From the NCBI GenBank assembly GCA_018340375.1, contig JAFFJZ010000014.1:5022001-5086000 (forward strand): 64,000 nt of DNA. Reading direction: 5' to 3'. Under the pieces are notes generated by a model, which saw only the letters and a list, made by a program, of their open reading frames with translations, was not told the origin of the DNA and made no database searches. Below, one piece after another: positions 53,548 to 64,000 of the stretch. The translations under genes and the position numbers were made by a program. Every line of letters starts with the position of its first letter. Positions within the stretch are counted from its first letter, which is position 1. The stretch comes from Gonatopus flavifemur (lineage: Eukaryota; Arthropoda; Insecta; Hymenoptera; Dryinidae).

Positions 53548-53794
53548 TCATTTGTCCGGCTTTTTGACATTTCGCCCCACTGTGCGTCGTCCAAGTGAAG
53601 GACGAGGCTTTTGTAGAAATCTCCCCGAAGGGGATCTGCTTGGACTTAATGGTTCGAATGAATCCTGAGTTTCTGGTGTGTGTGTTTTTATACACGCCAG
53701 CAACGCCTGATACATGGGGGGTCTTTCATTTCCCTTTGCTACCTCGGATCGCCGATTTCCTTTCCGGATAAACGTGCGCGAGCCCTCATTTAGG
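53548..53794 (-). CDS. Candidate terminal exon of an unknown host gene
   Basis: On the minus strand, after an AG acceptor (ggacctgacag, exon from 53,794), one frame is open to TGA at 53,548 and reads LNEGSRTFIRKGNRRSEVAK, MYQALLACIKTHTPETQDSF, EPLSPSRSPSGRFLQKPRPS, then LGRRTVGRNVKKPDK and stop. The basic, Ser/Pro-rich text with few low-complexity artefacts looks like a real C-terminus. No family recognised. It could belong with the exon candidate at 55.2 kb, but phase was not tested. Chance remains possible. Confidence 0.25.
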
Positions 53795-55224
53795 CTGTCA
53801 GGTCCGGGCGTGTGGAATATTTGCGTTTGTTTTTTTTATCGATGATACTGATTCCTCGTTCACTGATTTCTTGTCCGTTTTCATCATCAAAGCTTCGAAT
53901 GAAATTCGCAAGTTATTGTGTTAAAAATCACTTGGTCGGTGCAAACTTTCCGCCTCTCTCGTGACAGCTCCCCGGTGCTTGTTCCCCATTCCGATTACTA
54001 TCTGGTCAGTTGGTGTGTGCCCCACTTATTCACTGTGAGGAGAGAATTCTATTAGCATAGTAAATATGATATTAAATTTTTTGAGTATCCAGAGAAACGG
54101 CTGTGGGAAATTCGGGTCCCAGAAATCTGAAATCGACGCCAATTATAACTAAGGAACACGTGACATACTATACCATCCAATCACGGAATTAAATACATCT
54201 AACCCCAATACCCGTTACATCCAATTATCAGATGAATTGGCATTTGTCTGCGGATTTGAAGTTGTATGCATTGATCAAGTTGATAGTTAAACTCATGCCT
54301 AAATTGCAGTGATTCAGGAGAATGGAGCATCTCTTATAGTGGATAGCCACGCGATTCACATGCAACCACACGTACAGGTTTTTAGACCGAGTTTTGCCAG
54401 ATTCAAATCGCGGAGTCATTTTTCTGAAGGAACCATCACTTATCGGAAAATTTATTGGAACAAATTTTTATAAACAATTCTCTTCAACTCGATTTGTATT
54501 GCAGAAGTGATTTTGCAATTTTACTATATATGATTTCATATGTTGTTCGAATCGCATCCGCTGGCGACTGAGACACATTTCCATGGGTCTCAATAGGTTG
54601 ATTCAACTACATTGATGATCCTCCAATGTGACTATTCAATTGATTTGGTGAGTTGAACTCGTTCCGATTCCAGTGCACTGAACATTTTGCCCTTCCCTTC
54701 CTCATGTTTTAACTCATTTTCATTCCCTTTAGAATAAGACAGAAGAACATGCGTCAGACTTAACCTGTGAGTCAGGTTTTGTTCTCAGCATCATTGCAGA
54801 TAACCTCCCCGCAGCACAACACTGCTGTGTGGCCCATCGTTTGAAATCTCAAGATGAATTCACTCATCTCACTGAGTTAGTATTTTCAGCCGTTTTTTTG
54901 TTTGTGGAATAATTCCATTGTGTGTTCCCCTCGTTTCACAGGCATGAGAGTGGCGTTTAGCTGAGCACATACTTGTGGTTCTTGTAAGTGGAGGTGGATT
55001 TTCGTCACCTTTTTTGTTCCCAGAGTGTTGTCAAAGATGTGATTCGCAATAACTCTCACATGTCGTCAGTTGACAAAAATATCAAGAAACGATAGTTAAT
55101 GATCATCAGTACTTCATTCTGACTCAATTACAAGTATCAATGACCTGTATGCTGTATAATGATTCATGCGCAGTGAAATCAAGCCAACGAATTTTTATAA
55201 GGATTGATAGTATAAGGATCTTAC
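53795..55224. other. No gene recognised
   Basis: Lacks the TE motifs found elsewhere and may be intron or intergenic DNA of a host gene. No long ORF. Confidence 0.3.
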
Positions 55225-55605
55225 CTGAGAATAACCATCTTCTGGATATGCCGTCCGTCGATGACAATCGTCATAACATCTGCCATCATAGGCACTTTGT
55301 GGTTGAGGATAAGGTTCTTGCTGAGTAGCAGCAGCTGCGGCAGCTACTGTAGCTGCAGCTGCACAACAATCTGGAATCGATGCCTGATAGTTCTCATATG
55401 GACATTTTTCTGCATGCAACGGCACATGCGACATTTGATGTACACGTTCTTGAGGTCCTGTATCGTAAATATCGCCACCACCAATGCAAATCCCATCGCC
55501 CACACCAGCCCCACCACTGCTGGTGATACCGACATTATTGACACTACCAACACCATCACCCACACCCACGCCCACAACCCCCCCTCCACTGAGGTGGTGA
55601 TGCAT
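55225..55605 (-). CDS. Candidate coding exon (Gly/Val- and Ala-rich) of an unknown host gene
   Basis: On the minus strand, ATG at 55,605 (an upstream in-frame stop lies near 55,650) opens 127 codons ending at a strong donor, ttctcag|gtaag, at 55,225, in phase 0. The text begins MHHHLSGGGVVGVGVGDG, continues with MSHVPLHAEKCPYENYQ and SIPDCCAAAATVAAAAAAT, and has QEPYPQPQSAYDGRCYDDC then HRRTAYPEDGYSQ. Low-complexity Gly/Val and Ala runs plus a Tyr/Pro-rich segment are typical of insect regulatory or cytoplasmic-tail regions. No domain assigned. It could equally be an internal exon using an upstream AG. Confidence 0.35.
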
Positions 55606-58337
55606 TATTGATCTTCCTGTTTTCCTACCGCGTGTTTCACTCACAATTCAAATCACTTAATACTCAATGCCACCAACCATAGCACTGTCTTTGCAAACTC
55701 AACATACCACATTTCAGATCCTGTTTCTCGCACTTATTTTCACAATCGGTTCTTCTTAGTCATGACCAGTGTCTCCATGTGCATACTCATAAGGAAGTGT
55801 TCTCCTTCACGATTTGCATCAGAATAGATGTTCATCTTGAATCTTCACTGCAACAAAAGAAATCAATGATAGGAGAAACGAGTCGCTTGCTCTGAAGGAG
55901 GATACCTAATAATGCATAAATAAGAATACTGTGATGTGCCAACCAAAAACTCCCGCTCGTTCAGTTTCATCCCCTGTCTCACATCTCGAATATAACAAAA
56001 GTCGATCCCTCTACCTCCTTTCCTACACGCGAAACATGAGATCTGCCCATTCATTTATCAATTAGTTGATGTTCATTATTCCAAGAAGAATATTCTAACT
56101 CAAGTATCAACTAAAAAAGAATGAAAAGGAGAAATCCAAAGGTGAGAGACCTACTCATCAAATATCGATACTCAGCAGAACTGCTGCCGGTTGGATGACA
56201 TCGCATGGACTTCGTGAACGGAGAATGTGATAAACCACCACTGACTCCTCTAAGGATGGTTTCCGGGAGAAATTTAACGAACCCATAATACTGTATCAAG
56301 ATCTTGCAGAGCTGTGATTTGGGGATCCGTTTAAGTGGAGTCAGAAATTCAAAACGAACATTCAGATGTATGCAAAGCTAAAAGGGATACGCGTGAACAT
56401 GAGGTACAGCAGGAGAAATACCGCACAAGGTTTCCATCTCATGCTTCCATTCTCTCCTTCTTGTACCATTCTTCTGATTCTACAGAACAATTGTTCGAAT
56501 TTGAGATTGAAAATTATATTTTCTGCATACATGAACACATTCATCGAACGTGAAGATATTATAATGGCTAACTTTTGATCAGTAATGGATTCAATGGTGC
56601 TAGGTACGCTAGCCGTTGAGGATTGCAGGAAAAATATTCCCTTCTCGTTGCACAGTGGAATGTATGATGATTTGAAATCCAAAATATCCAGAGAACTTCA
56701 AAATGGGCTTGGAAGGACGTCAGGTAATCCGAGAAGGGAACTATCACAATCGAGAGAAAAGTCACAATCAAATAAGGTGCAGAAGTAACTGAAAATAAGC
56801 CCATGAATTACCCGAAACTGACCCAGACCACGTGAAGGCAGTAGGTGATAGGGGAACGTGAAGAAATGACGGGTGAGAATAGATCGCACACGGTGAATAA
56901 AATAAAATTGAAACATATAATTGAGTCCAATAATTTGATACAAAAGGGTGGGCCTCCACAGCACCACACAAATACAACAAAGAACAGCAGCCAGTGAAAG
57001 TCGACTGACTTGATTGAATAAGAAACTCTATTCTATATAATGAGGAAACTGGAATTGCATCAGACAATCTGAAGCGGCCTTCGCCATGCTGACATAAATG
57101 TTGAAAGAAATCTACAATGAAGCTCAAGTCTATGGGAAATGTGAAAGAATTCAATCGATATGAGACTGATAGAAGGAAAGAGAAGCGGACTGTATGGAAA
57201 ATGATTTATCTTGGAATGTTCTCCTCCACTAGGTGATCGAAAGAAAAACTCAAAGATTCATTTAACTCTGAATATATAATCAATGAGAAGGCATAATCAA
57301 TATATGTGAGAAACATAAATAACTTACAAATCGAAAGGTGATCGCCAAAGACGATGAGCGAGATGATATGTGTTTAACAAATCGGAGCTGATCACTCACC
57401 ATATACAACTTGATAATCAAAGTCTGGCCAGAACATGCAATCAACACTCACGCTTCCATACAACTTCGTGGTGGCCACCATATGTGTTGAAAATTGCAGC
57501 AAAAGAGTAGACCCAGAATCGGCAGTTGATGTCAGGATCCTCGGAGATGATTGACCTCGGCACAGCATAGTCACCGGGGAATGGTAGGGGAAGCGCACTC
57601 TTTACTGAGAAGATAATGGATCGCGAGACGAATTGAACGAGAAAGAGCGAGACAAATCCAACGTTGAGGAGATATGACGAAGAGGATGAGTCGGTTTGAC
57701 CGCGTGGGAATTTAGAGAAACCTCAATTACGTCTCGTGCGTATAATAGTTCATGGCCCTCTGATTGTGGAAGGGATCGACAACCAGAGGTGGGAATCTTT
57801 GATCCCCACTCTCCAATAGTCACATGCATGATCTAATTAACGAGTGTGGGTTGATTGTAGGGCCGATAGATCGTCCACAGGCGTCACGACGAAACACAAT
57901 CAGTGCAGCAGAAGAACCTACATACACTGAGGGAACAGCCTCGCACTTTCCACTATTTTCTCTTCATCACTTGGCGAGAACTTCGTCGTCTCGCACAAGA
58001 GGAATCAAATTATGGAAGAAAGAAGGAGTGAGCCACGACGAATTCCAGATGATCAACATATTATAATAGGAGAAACTCATCAGCTGGCGCAAAAGAAAAG
58101 TTCCAGTGGGAGAAAAACTCCACTCGTATTAACGTGTCACCACCGCCAATTCAAAAGAACTTCAGTTAACAGATTGACGCTATCACGTAAGCCACCAAGA
58201 TCGAGATTGATCAACTTGCAAATGTCACGAGAGCCAAAAAGCGAGATAGCATCCCCTCCTAATGACATAATTCGAAATCAGGCCACCGGGAGCTGTATTT
58301 GCAAATTCGAAACGTATTCCCTATAGCACCTAGCTCC
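55606..58337. other. Low-repeat region without a recognised gene
   Basis: The largest stretch lacking recognisable TEs. ORFs reach 128 codons (56,768-57,154, minus) but show no motif or consistent coding character. It could hold promoter, UTR or intron of a host gene. Confidence 0.3.
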
Positions 58338-59156
58338 ATGGACATCGATGCACGCGATCCAAAACAAGGGGATGCTGCTGCACTGGCAGATTCTATGGTC
58401 AGAGTTGAACAATATCACATTTGGAAAAGTTACATCCAAGCTACAACTTTTGAATTATACGTATTCGAAGTTGACCAATCGGGTCGCGGGATTTTCGGGC
58501 CACCAAGGGAGGCGTCATCTAACACGAGACGTGGGCGCCTTGCACGGAAGGTGGATGGATTGGAGGCTGTCAATTATCTTCGAATTATTGATTGGAACAA
58601 ACTCATAATTAGATTCGAGGGAGTTAAAGTGTCAAGATGTCTACTTTCTCGGATGAAGGAGTATTATATCTCGGATAATACATGGAATTGTGATTCATCA
58701 TCCATACCCGGAGAGAAGGGGACCGTAACCGCTGCTGCCAATGACGGTAATCATCAAAAAATTGAGAGCAGCTATACACCATTGCGTTTCGCAGTGCTCG
58801 GTACTGTCCATACAGTGATGACAAGTTTCATTGCGGTACTTATGATGGTGATCGCGATAATCTTCACTATCCAACTGTATCTTCATTTGTTCTCCAACCG
58901 ATTACTACCACTCGCAGTAATGGTTACTGTTTATTCTTCTCCGTGTAGGAATCGACTATGGAAAAGTTTCAGCAATTTGGATTCAGAATACTTTATGTTG
59001 GATTCGTTTATATACATGATTCGAAGTAGAATAACATTGCAACGTGTACTTTTCATTAGAATATCGACATACTCTTTGACTTATGCTGTAGGGCGTCTCA
59101 TAAACGTATGCAAGATGAGGCTTGGTCAATCTCAAAATCCTGAATTGCATGGATGA
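58338..59156 (+). CDS. Hypothetical ORF, 272 codons
   Basis: ATG at 58,338 in a good context (ctccatgg) opens 272 codons. The first part is hydrophilic (MDIDARDPKQGDAAALADSM, then a basic RRGRLARKVDG stretch). Around residues 155-195 there is a strongly hydrophobic segment (FAVLGTVHTVMTSFIAVLMM, VIAIIFTIQLYLHLF) that could span a membrane one or two times, then a basic C-terminus. No family recognised. The length is unusual for chance in AT-rich DNA, but the overlapping frames (58,348-58,608) and lack of homology leave it doubtful. Confidence 0.25.
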   Translation: MDIDARDPKQGDAAALADSMVRVEQYHIWKSYIQATTFELYVFEVDQSGRGIFGPPREASSNTRRGRLARKVDGLEAVNYLRIIDWNKLIIRFEGVKVSRCLLSRMKEYYISDNTWNCDSSSIPGEKGTVTAAANDGNHQKIESSYTPLRFAVLGTVHTVMTSFIAVLMMVIAIIFTIQLYLHLFSNRLLPLAVMVTVYSSPCRNRLWKSFSNLDSEYFMLDSFIYMIRSRITLQRVLFIRISTYSLTYAVGRLINVCKMRLGQSQNPELHG

Positions 59157-59235
59157 GAAACAATCGTCTCGAAAATGATCGCATACTCACGGCATGGAAC
59201 TGTCTTGATTTGATTTCATCGAGAATTCAAACCTT

Positions 59236-59639
59236 CCCTAGCAAATGCGATCATACTTTGATTATACTGAAATTATCCGGTATGTTTGTGAATCTTCCAT
59301 ACCTCAATTGTACTCAAATAATACTGTTGCCGAAATCTGACTTGATTCATACCAAAAATATACCGAAATGTAAAAAGTTTTCGGTAATAATTGGGTATGG
59401 AAGATCTATTATAGCAAATTTATGCCGAATTTGTACTGAATAGATACCAAATGATTGAAAATATTGTGGTATACTTCAAGTATACAGATTTCACAAGCAT
59501 ACGGTATGTTTTCAGTTCACTTTGCATTACGATTTGGTATTTTACTGAATTACCATTAGATTCATACTGATTATATATCAAACAAGAATGATACTCACAG
59601 AATACTGGAAATTTCGGTATGATCAAATTCGCTAGGGTT
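59236..59639. mobile_element. MITE with ccctagcaaatgcgatcatac ends
   Basis: The left ccctagcaaatgcgatcat and right atgatcaaattcgctaggg are inverted over about 21 bp with three mismatches. The 404-bp interior consists of cggtat / ataccg words in both orientations. It belongs to the CCCTAG-terminus group. Confidence 0.8.
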
Positions 59640-60435
59640 GTTTTCAGTTTGAGAAAATTGATTGCTTTGAGGAGGGCGGATACAATCATCACATCATTGA
59701 GAAACGTAATTTGTTCTCCTGTGAAATATTTCACGTGGCTCACCGCTTCATGATTGCATATTTATTGGTGAACATTCTTCATCCCCTATATTCCCTTCAT
59801 CCTTCATATTTTTCAAATTTTTGTACACCTTCAATATCGTGCACTACATAATAAATGATAACTTTGACCACATGTACGCGGGCACACAACACGGACCTGC
59901 AGCCGCATATGAGACAGACATGTTCAGCTGCTATCGGTTTGCAGTCATGTCCAAAGTGACTCGCGATCGTTGGAGAACGCACATACGTATTCCGTAGTTG
60001 GAAAAATCAATATTCTCATCTATCAATATATCTCCAACCAATACGTGTGTATGTCGCTCAACGTAGCGAACACGGATTTCTTGCCGGACATATTCCGCCA
60101 TCACTCGCTTGCTTGTGGATCAAGAGACGCAATAGCGTCTCGACGCCAAGAACATGAAAAAAAAACCATGTTAAGTGAAAAAGCAGAAGTCGCGTTTGAA
60201 GCCGTATTCGTACATGAAGTGTCCCAATCGTTCTCTATTGGGATTGGCATTTCAAAAATGAATAGGCTGGATGAGGTCAATCCGATATTTATATTGATGC
60301 ATTTCTATCTGGATAGACCAACTTTTGGGTGTATGAATTTTATTGGATTTTATTGGGAAGTGCTATTGAATGATCAATAATACTGTTGTTTTATTCCATG
60401 TGGAAATGCTGTGGCAAATACACATAATTTCTCAA

Positions 60436-61612
60436 TTGGAATCAGTTCACAGTGCCATAGGCTGCTATTGGGATTTCCAAAAATTCCTGTTATCGGAGAT
60501 GACAAATCATTTATTCAGCCACTTCTATCGCCTTATGATTGGAATCTCCAATCGAAGGACATCCATATGAGACGTATGAATCAAATAGCGATTTATAATC
60601 ATGTTATTGATAGGTCTTATCGGAATCCATAACATTCGATTTGGAGTTTTTCAAAACAGGAGAGAATGTGATTGAATAAGGAATCACGGGTACGGCGTGG
60701 CGTTTTCCATGAAGTTGCATTCGTTCTCTGAATTAAAGGATCTCCTTATAACGTGTATGAATGAAATAACGATTTACATTCATTGTAGCCATATTTATTG
60801 CTTATCAGACTCCATTGGGATATCCGATGTGAGTATTGAGAGAGAATTCATCGGATTCTATTGGAATTTTTCATTGGAAAGCATGACATCTCATTCGAAG
60901 TTTCCTAAAATGGAAGAGAATACGAAATTACCACTACGACGATTTTCCGTGGATTCGCATTTGGTATTCCAATTGAAGAACGTTTATGAAACATGTATTG
61001 AACGAAATAGCGATTCCCAAGTGATATTTTTTGACGGAATTTATTGGGATATTCAATATATGTATTGTAAAATTCATTGGTTTTCATTGGAACTTCCTAT
61101 TGAAAGAACGACATTTCATCAGAAGTTTTTCTAAATGGAAGAGAATTTGATTGAATACAAACTCACGACCACGGTGGTTCTCCATGGATTTGCATTCGAT
61201 ATTCCAATAATTGAAGGATGTCTATATGAGATGTATGCATTGAATAGCAATTCAGAATCATTTTGCTGATATTTTTTTATCGAAATCGATTGGGATATCC
61301 GATATAAATATTATGACAGAATTCATTGGATTTTATTGGAACTTTCCATTGAAAGCATTACATTTAATTTGAAGTTTTTCAAAATAGAAGAGAATTTGAT
61401 TGAATAAGAAATCACGAGGACGGCGCGGCGTTTTCCATCAAGTTGCATCTGTTCTCTGAATTGAAGGACATCCATATGACATGTATTCATGAAATAGCAA
61501 TTCCCAATCCTCTTATTGATGTTTCTAGCGGAATTTATTGGGATATCCGATATAAATATTGTGGAATAATCTATTTGCATCTTATTGGTTGAATTATTCA
61601 ACAAAAATGTGA
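60436..61612. repeat. About 240-bp tandem repeat array, diverged
   Basis: gagagaatgtgattg, gaagagaatacg, gaagagaatttgattgaata and gaagagaatttgattgaata occur near 60,661, 60,911, 61,138 and 61,387 (spacing 226-250). Each unit then has cgttttccatgaagttgcat, gaaggacatccatatgaga, atgtattcatgaaatagcg, tttattgggatatccgata and gaactttccattgaaagca. A more decayed unit precedes at 60,436-60,640. ORFs across it are repeat artefacts. Confidence 0.8.
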
Positions 61613-62049
61613 GATTCCCCAATCCCACACCCTTATAATTCTGTTAGGATCCAAGGACAGCTATGAACCCTGAACATCCAATCAACAGAAATTTCATGTC
61701 ATAAATCCCAATTACACCAAAATGCAAATGAGCAGAACTGATCGATCGGTGAGAACAAAATATTTCCATCTCTCTCTGTCACTGATTCACCGAAAAATGA
61801 TCGAACGCAACTTCATTTGTTTATGACACTCCGGTACACGATACATCAGGATCAGGATCAGGATTCCACGTATCATTCATGACGAGAAATGGGAGGGTTA
61901 TTGGACAATCATTTTTTCTTGCATATTCTATGATTTGGATAAAAATGTTATCAAAATCTCAGATACGTACATGATATTAGTTTGAAGAAAAAATCGATTA
62001 TTTAGCGCCCTCCATTATCCCCCATATAGTTACATCCTTAAATCGAGAT

Positions 62050-62250
62050 AACGTTCACAGTGTTGTGATATTCGTCGAGCTGGGAAATCGCAGCTTGGTC
62101 ACGTGACTACGTTTTGCACCAACACATGTATGTGTTCTTGTCGGTGAGCGGTTCACCCATGAGAGCGCTCACATGTGTCAGTACAAAACGTAATCACGTG
62201 ACCAAGCTGCGATTTCCCAGCCCGATGAATATCACAACACTGAACGTTCA
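62050..62250. mobile_element. Long hairpin MITE, about 80-bp arms
   Basis: The arms include gggaaatcgcagcttggtca / tgaccaagctgcgatttccc and cagtgttgtgatattcgtcg / its partner at 62,225-62,243, plus cgtgactacgttttg / caaaacgtaatcacg. Roughly 80 nt on each side pair at over 85%, around a loop of about 37 nt. No ORF. Confidence 0.88.
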
Positions 62251-63275
62251 AGATACCGTAACTATTGGGAAACAAAATAAATAAGCCTGTCAGTGAATCA
62301 CGATTATATGGTTATGTGTTTCTTCATCGTCGTGAAGAATACAGTGAAAGAAAACAGCATCGATGTATGGATATATCAAATTGCTTAAATCAAAAGAATA
62401 TACAACGATTGAGGTATCTCAAATTAGAAATTTCAAACAACCGTTCGTGGAAAATCAAATTTATCTGGTGGAATGTGTAAGAAAATAAGCTTTTAAGGAT
62501 AGGAAGCTGGAAATTCAAAAAAAGTCAAAATCAAGTGAAACTTTATGACTACTAGCTATCTGGAGGAAAAGTGCAATCTTTTGGTTTACCAAAGTTTCGG
62601 ATCAGGCACTGAATAAACTCTCCAAAACGGTTCTGATTACCAAAATATAATTAACTTTGATAATCATTAATACAGATTTGTATTGAATAATTCACTTAAA
62701 TTAGTCTCACTCACACTTCCACACTCTTACATAAATTTTACGTTGAGGAAGTTCGAACACGAATCGAACAAGGACCGAGCCGTTGCTCAGCGCAAACAGA
62801 AAATTCGATTGGCGAAAACGAAGAAAACTTTGCTCAATTGAAAAGTTGAAATCAATCGATTTTTTCTCCTAATGAGAACGTTAGAAACGTTCACGTAAGT
62901 AACACTTGAACCGATTTATCATCGAACCAGAAACCATGAGTTTCCCTCGTGGAACTCTGTCAAAAAAATACAGGTTTGAAAATGAACACTGAAACCACGA
63001 TAAAGTAAGGTGATTGACGTTCCGTGCGCTTCGCAACGACTGTTGTCGTCAAGCAATCCGAATTGGCTTGCCCTATGGAAAATAAAAGTAAACATGAAAA
63101 GACACAGTAACCAACCTTTGAATTTGAAATGAGTATAAAAACTCGACACACATCAAGACAGATCCTGAATGAACAAAATCAAGAAAATTACAAAATTGAG
63201 TAAAGGAAACGTTTCTGGAACAAAATGTGAGAATGGTGACGAGGAAGGAGAAGTCATTTTCGTAGAAGGTGAGAT
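62251..63275. other. No gene recognised
   Basis: AT-rich DNA, ORFs up to 76 codons without motif. Nothing repetitive was noticed. Confidence 0.35.
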
Positions 63276-63432
63276 CCCAGTAAACCCTGAGTTCCCAAAG
63301 ATGAATATAAGATATCCGATGGAAGAAACCTTTAAGATGTATCTAAAAGATGTTTGATAGATGTATATAAGAAATCTTCAGAAAAATATCTTATAGATGC
63401 TTGTATAAGATATCTGAAATATATCTGAAAAA
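63276..63432. repeat. agatatctt palindrome cluster, MITE-like
   Basis: Starts tcccagtaaaccctgag and then repeats agatatct, agatgtatct, taagatat and complements. The cccagtaaa start resembles the end of the 17.4-kb MITE; the right end is uncertain. Confidence 0.4.
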
Positions 63433-63750
63433 TCTATTGCATCGAAGCTCTCAAAATATTATCTATCAGACATATTTCAGAACTTCAGTTTCTGAAAAGA
63501 TGATGTCTACCGACTCTGCCTCTCGCATCACTTTTCTGCCTCATTCTTTCACGTGCAGTACGTGTGAAGTTTTGAATCTTATATATAAAAATGTTATATG
63601 TTGGGATTCAAGAAATTCGAAAGTGCGATTGACCTGTCCATGGGATGAAAACTCACCAAGTAAGTGTATGATATTTTATCCGTATATTCGTTGGATGTCA
63701 TTGTATACTTTTTCAAAATCAGCATTAGTGACCGTTACCGGCATTCCTAA

Positions 63751-64000
63751 CCCAGGTGAAAAAATCCGATTAATTCCGATAAGAAGAAATTCTATCGGAA
63801 TGAATTGAGTTTCTGCATCGGAGATTCCCCACTGATACCGATGAGATACTTTTTCTTCGGATTGGATCGGTAATTCACGTTTGATGAAAATTCCGATCAA
63901 ATCCGGTGAAAAGAATTTTATTGGAATAAATTGGGTTCCTGCATCGGAAATTTCCCATTGATACCAATAAAATGTTTCCCTATTGGATTCAGTAGGTATT
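63751..64000. mobile_element. Partial MITE with two ~125-bp subrepeats, cut by window end
   Basis: Begins cccaggtgaaaaaatccgat and contains two tandem units: tctatcggaatgaattgagt...gcatcggagattccccact (from 63,792) and tttattggaataaattgggt...gcatcggaaatttcccatt (from 63,916). Again the interior is rich in self-complementary ccgat/atcgg words. Confidence 0.5.

Noticed and set aside
55261..55611. Plus-strand Thr/His/Ile-rich ORF
   Set aside because: Antisense of the Gly/Val/Ala-rich exon candidate; the strand with splice signals is the minus.
60697..61134. 145-codon ORF in the tandem array
   Set aside because: It crosses repeat unit borders and similar units elsewhere in the array have stops in that frame; no motif.

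Overview
The window looks like gene-poor, repeat-packed insect nuclear DNA, and I can assign most of what is recognisable to transposable elements (TEs). Evidence for a eukaryote is the set of mariner, piggyBac, Harbinger, Helitron and LINE proteins, a probable splice acceptor in the Harbinger gene, many small inverted-repeat elements (MITEs) and microsatellites. No bacterial gene organisation is visible. The mariners are arthropod types, and the purine-rich LINE resembles ones I associate with ants and wasps. I therefore favour an insect, perhaps a hymenopteran, but no host gene here proves it.

Layout. 1-2.5 kb: a LINE tail fragment, a 40-bp minisatellite, a near-perfect hairpin, and short-palindrome arrays. 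2.6-6.3 kb: a purine-rich LINE relic bracketed by inverted arms. 7.0-8.3 kb: a complete-length mariner with its terminal repeats. 8.4-10.2 kb: a dispersed subrepeat and an internally deleted mariner. 10.3-15.0 kb: a second mariner cut open by a full-length APE-type LINE, with an 11-bp target-site duplication (TSD). 15.2-18 kb: a Tc1-like relic, a piggyBac end with 120-bp subrepeats, a piggyBac C-terminus, an AT-rich MITE and a LINE tail. 18-23.3 kb: a Harbinger transposase and several MITEs. 24.1-28.3 kb: a 121-bp tandem array, then two inverted copies of an unnamed transposase-like gene, one followed by a perfect histone-type stem-loop. 28.6-34.6 kb: hairpin MITEs, and a Tc1-like element with about 380-bp terminal inverted repeats (TIRs). 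35.3-37.4 kb: Helitron Rep remains. 39.1-39.6 kb: a CXC-domain ORF. 41.5-44.8 kb: a mariner interrupted by a 1,994-bp element with about 515-bp TIRs, a 4-bp TSD and a piece of the same unnamed transposase. 45.1-46.4 kb: another mariner. 47.8-48.1 kb: a possible LTR. 48.6-52.9 kb: a 4.26-kb element with CACAGGG termini, a 3-bp TSD and arrays of about 277-bp subrepeats around a degenerate zinc-ribbon gene. 53.5-59.2 kb: the least repetitive part, with three weak host-exon candidates. 59.2-64 kb: MITEs, a roughly 240-bp tandem array and a long hairpin.

Almost every transposase carries stops, frameshifts or lost catalytic residues, so the window looks like a graveyard of nested insertions. The nested insertions, with intact TSDs, give relative ages. 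The most original elements are the 48.6-52.9 kb CACTA-like element, the unnamed transposase family (three copies, one in a long-TIR element, one with a histone-like 3' stem-loop), and a set of MITEs that share CCCTAG-like ends but carry unrelated palindromic interiors. All family names come from remembered motifs; no database search was possible.
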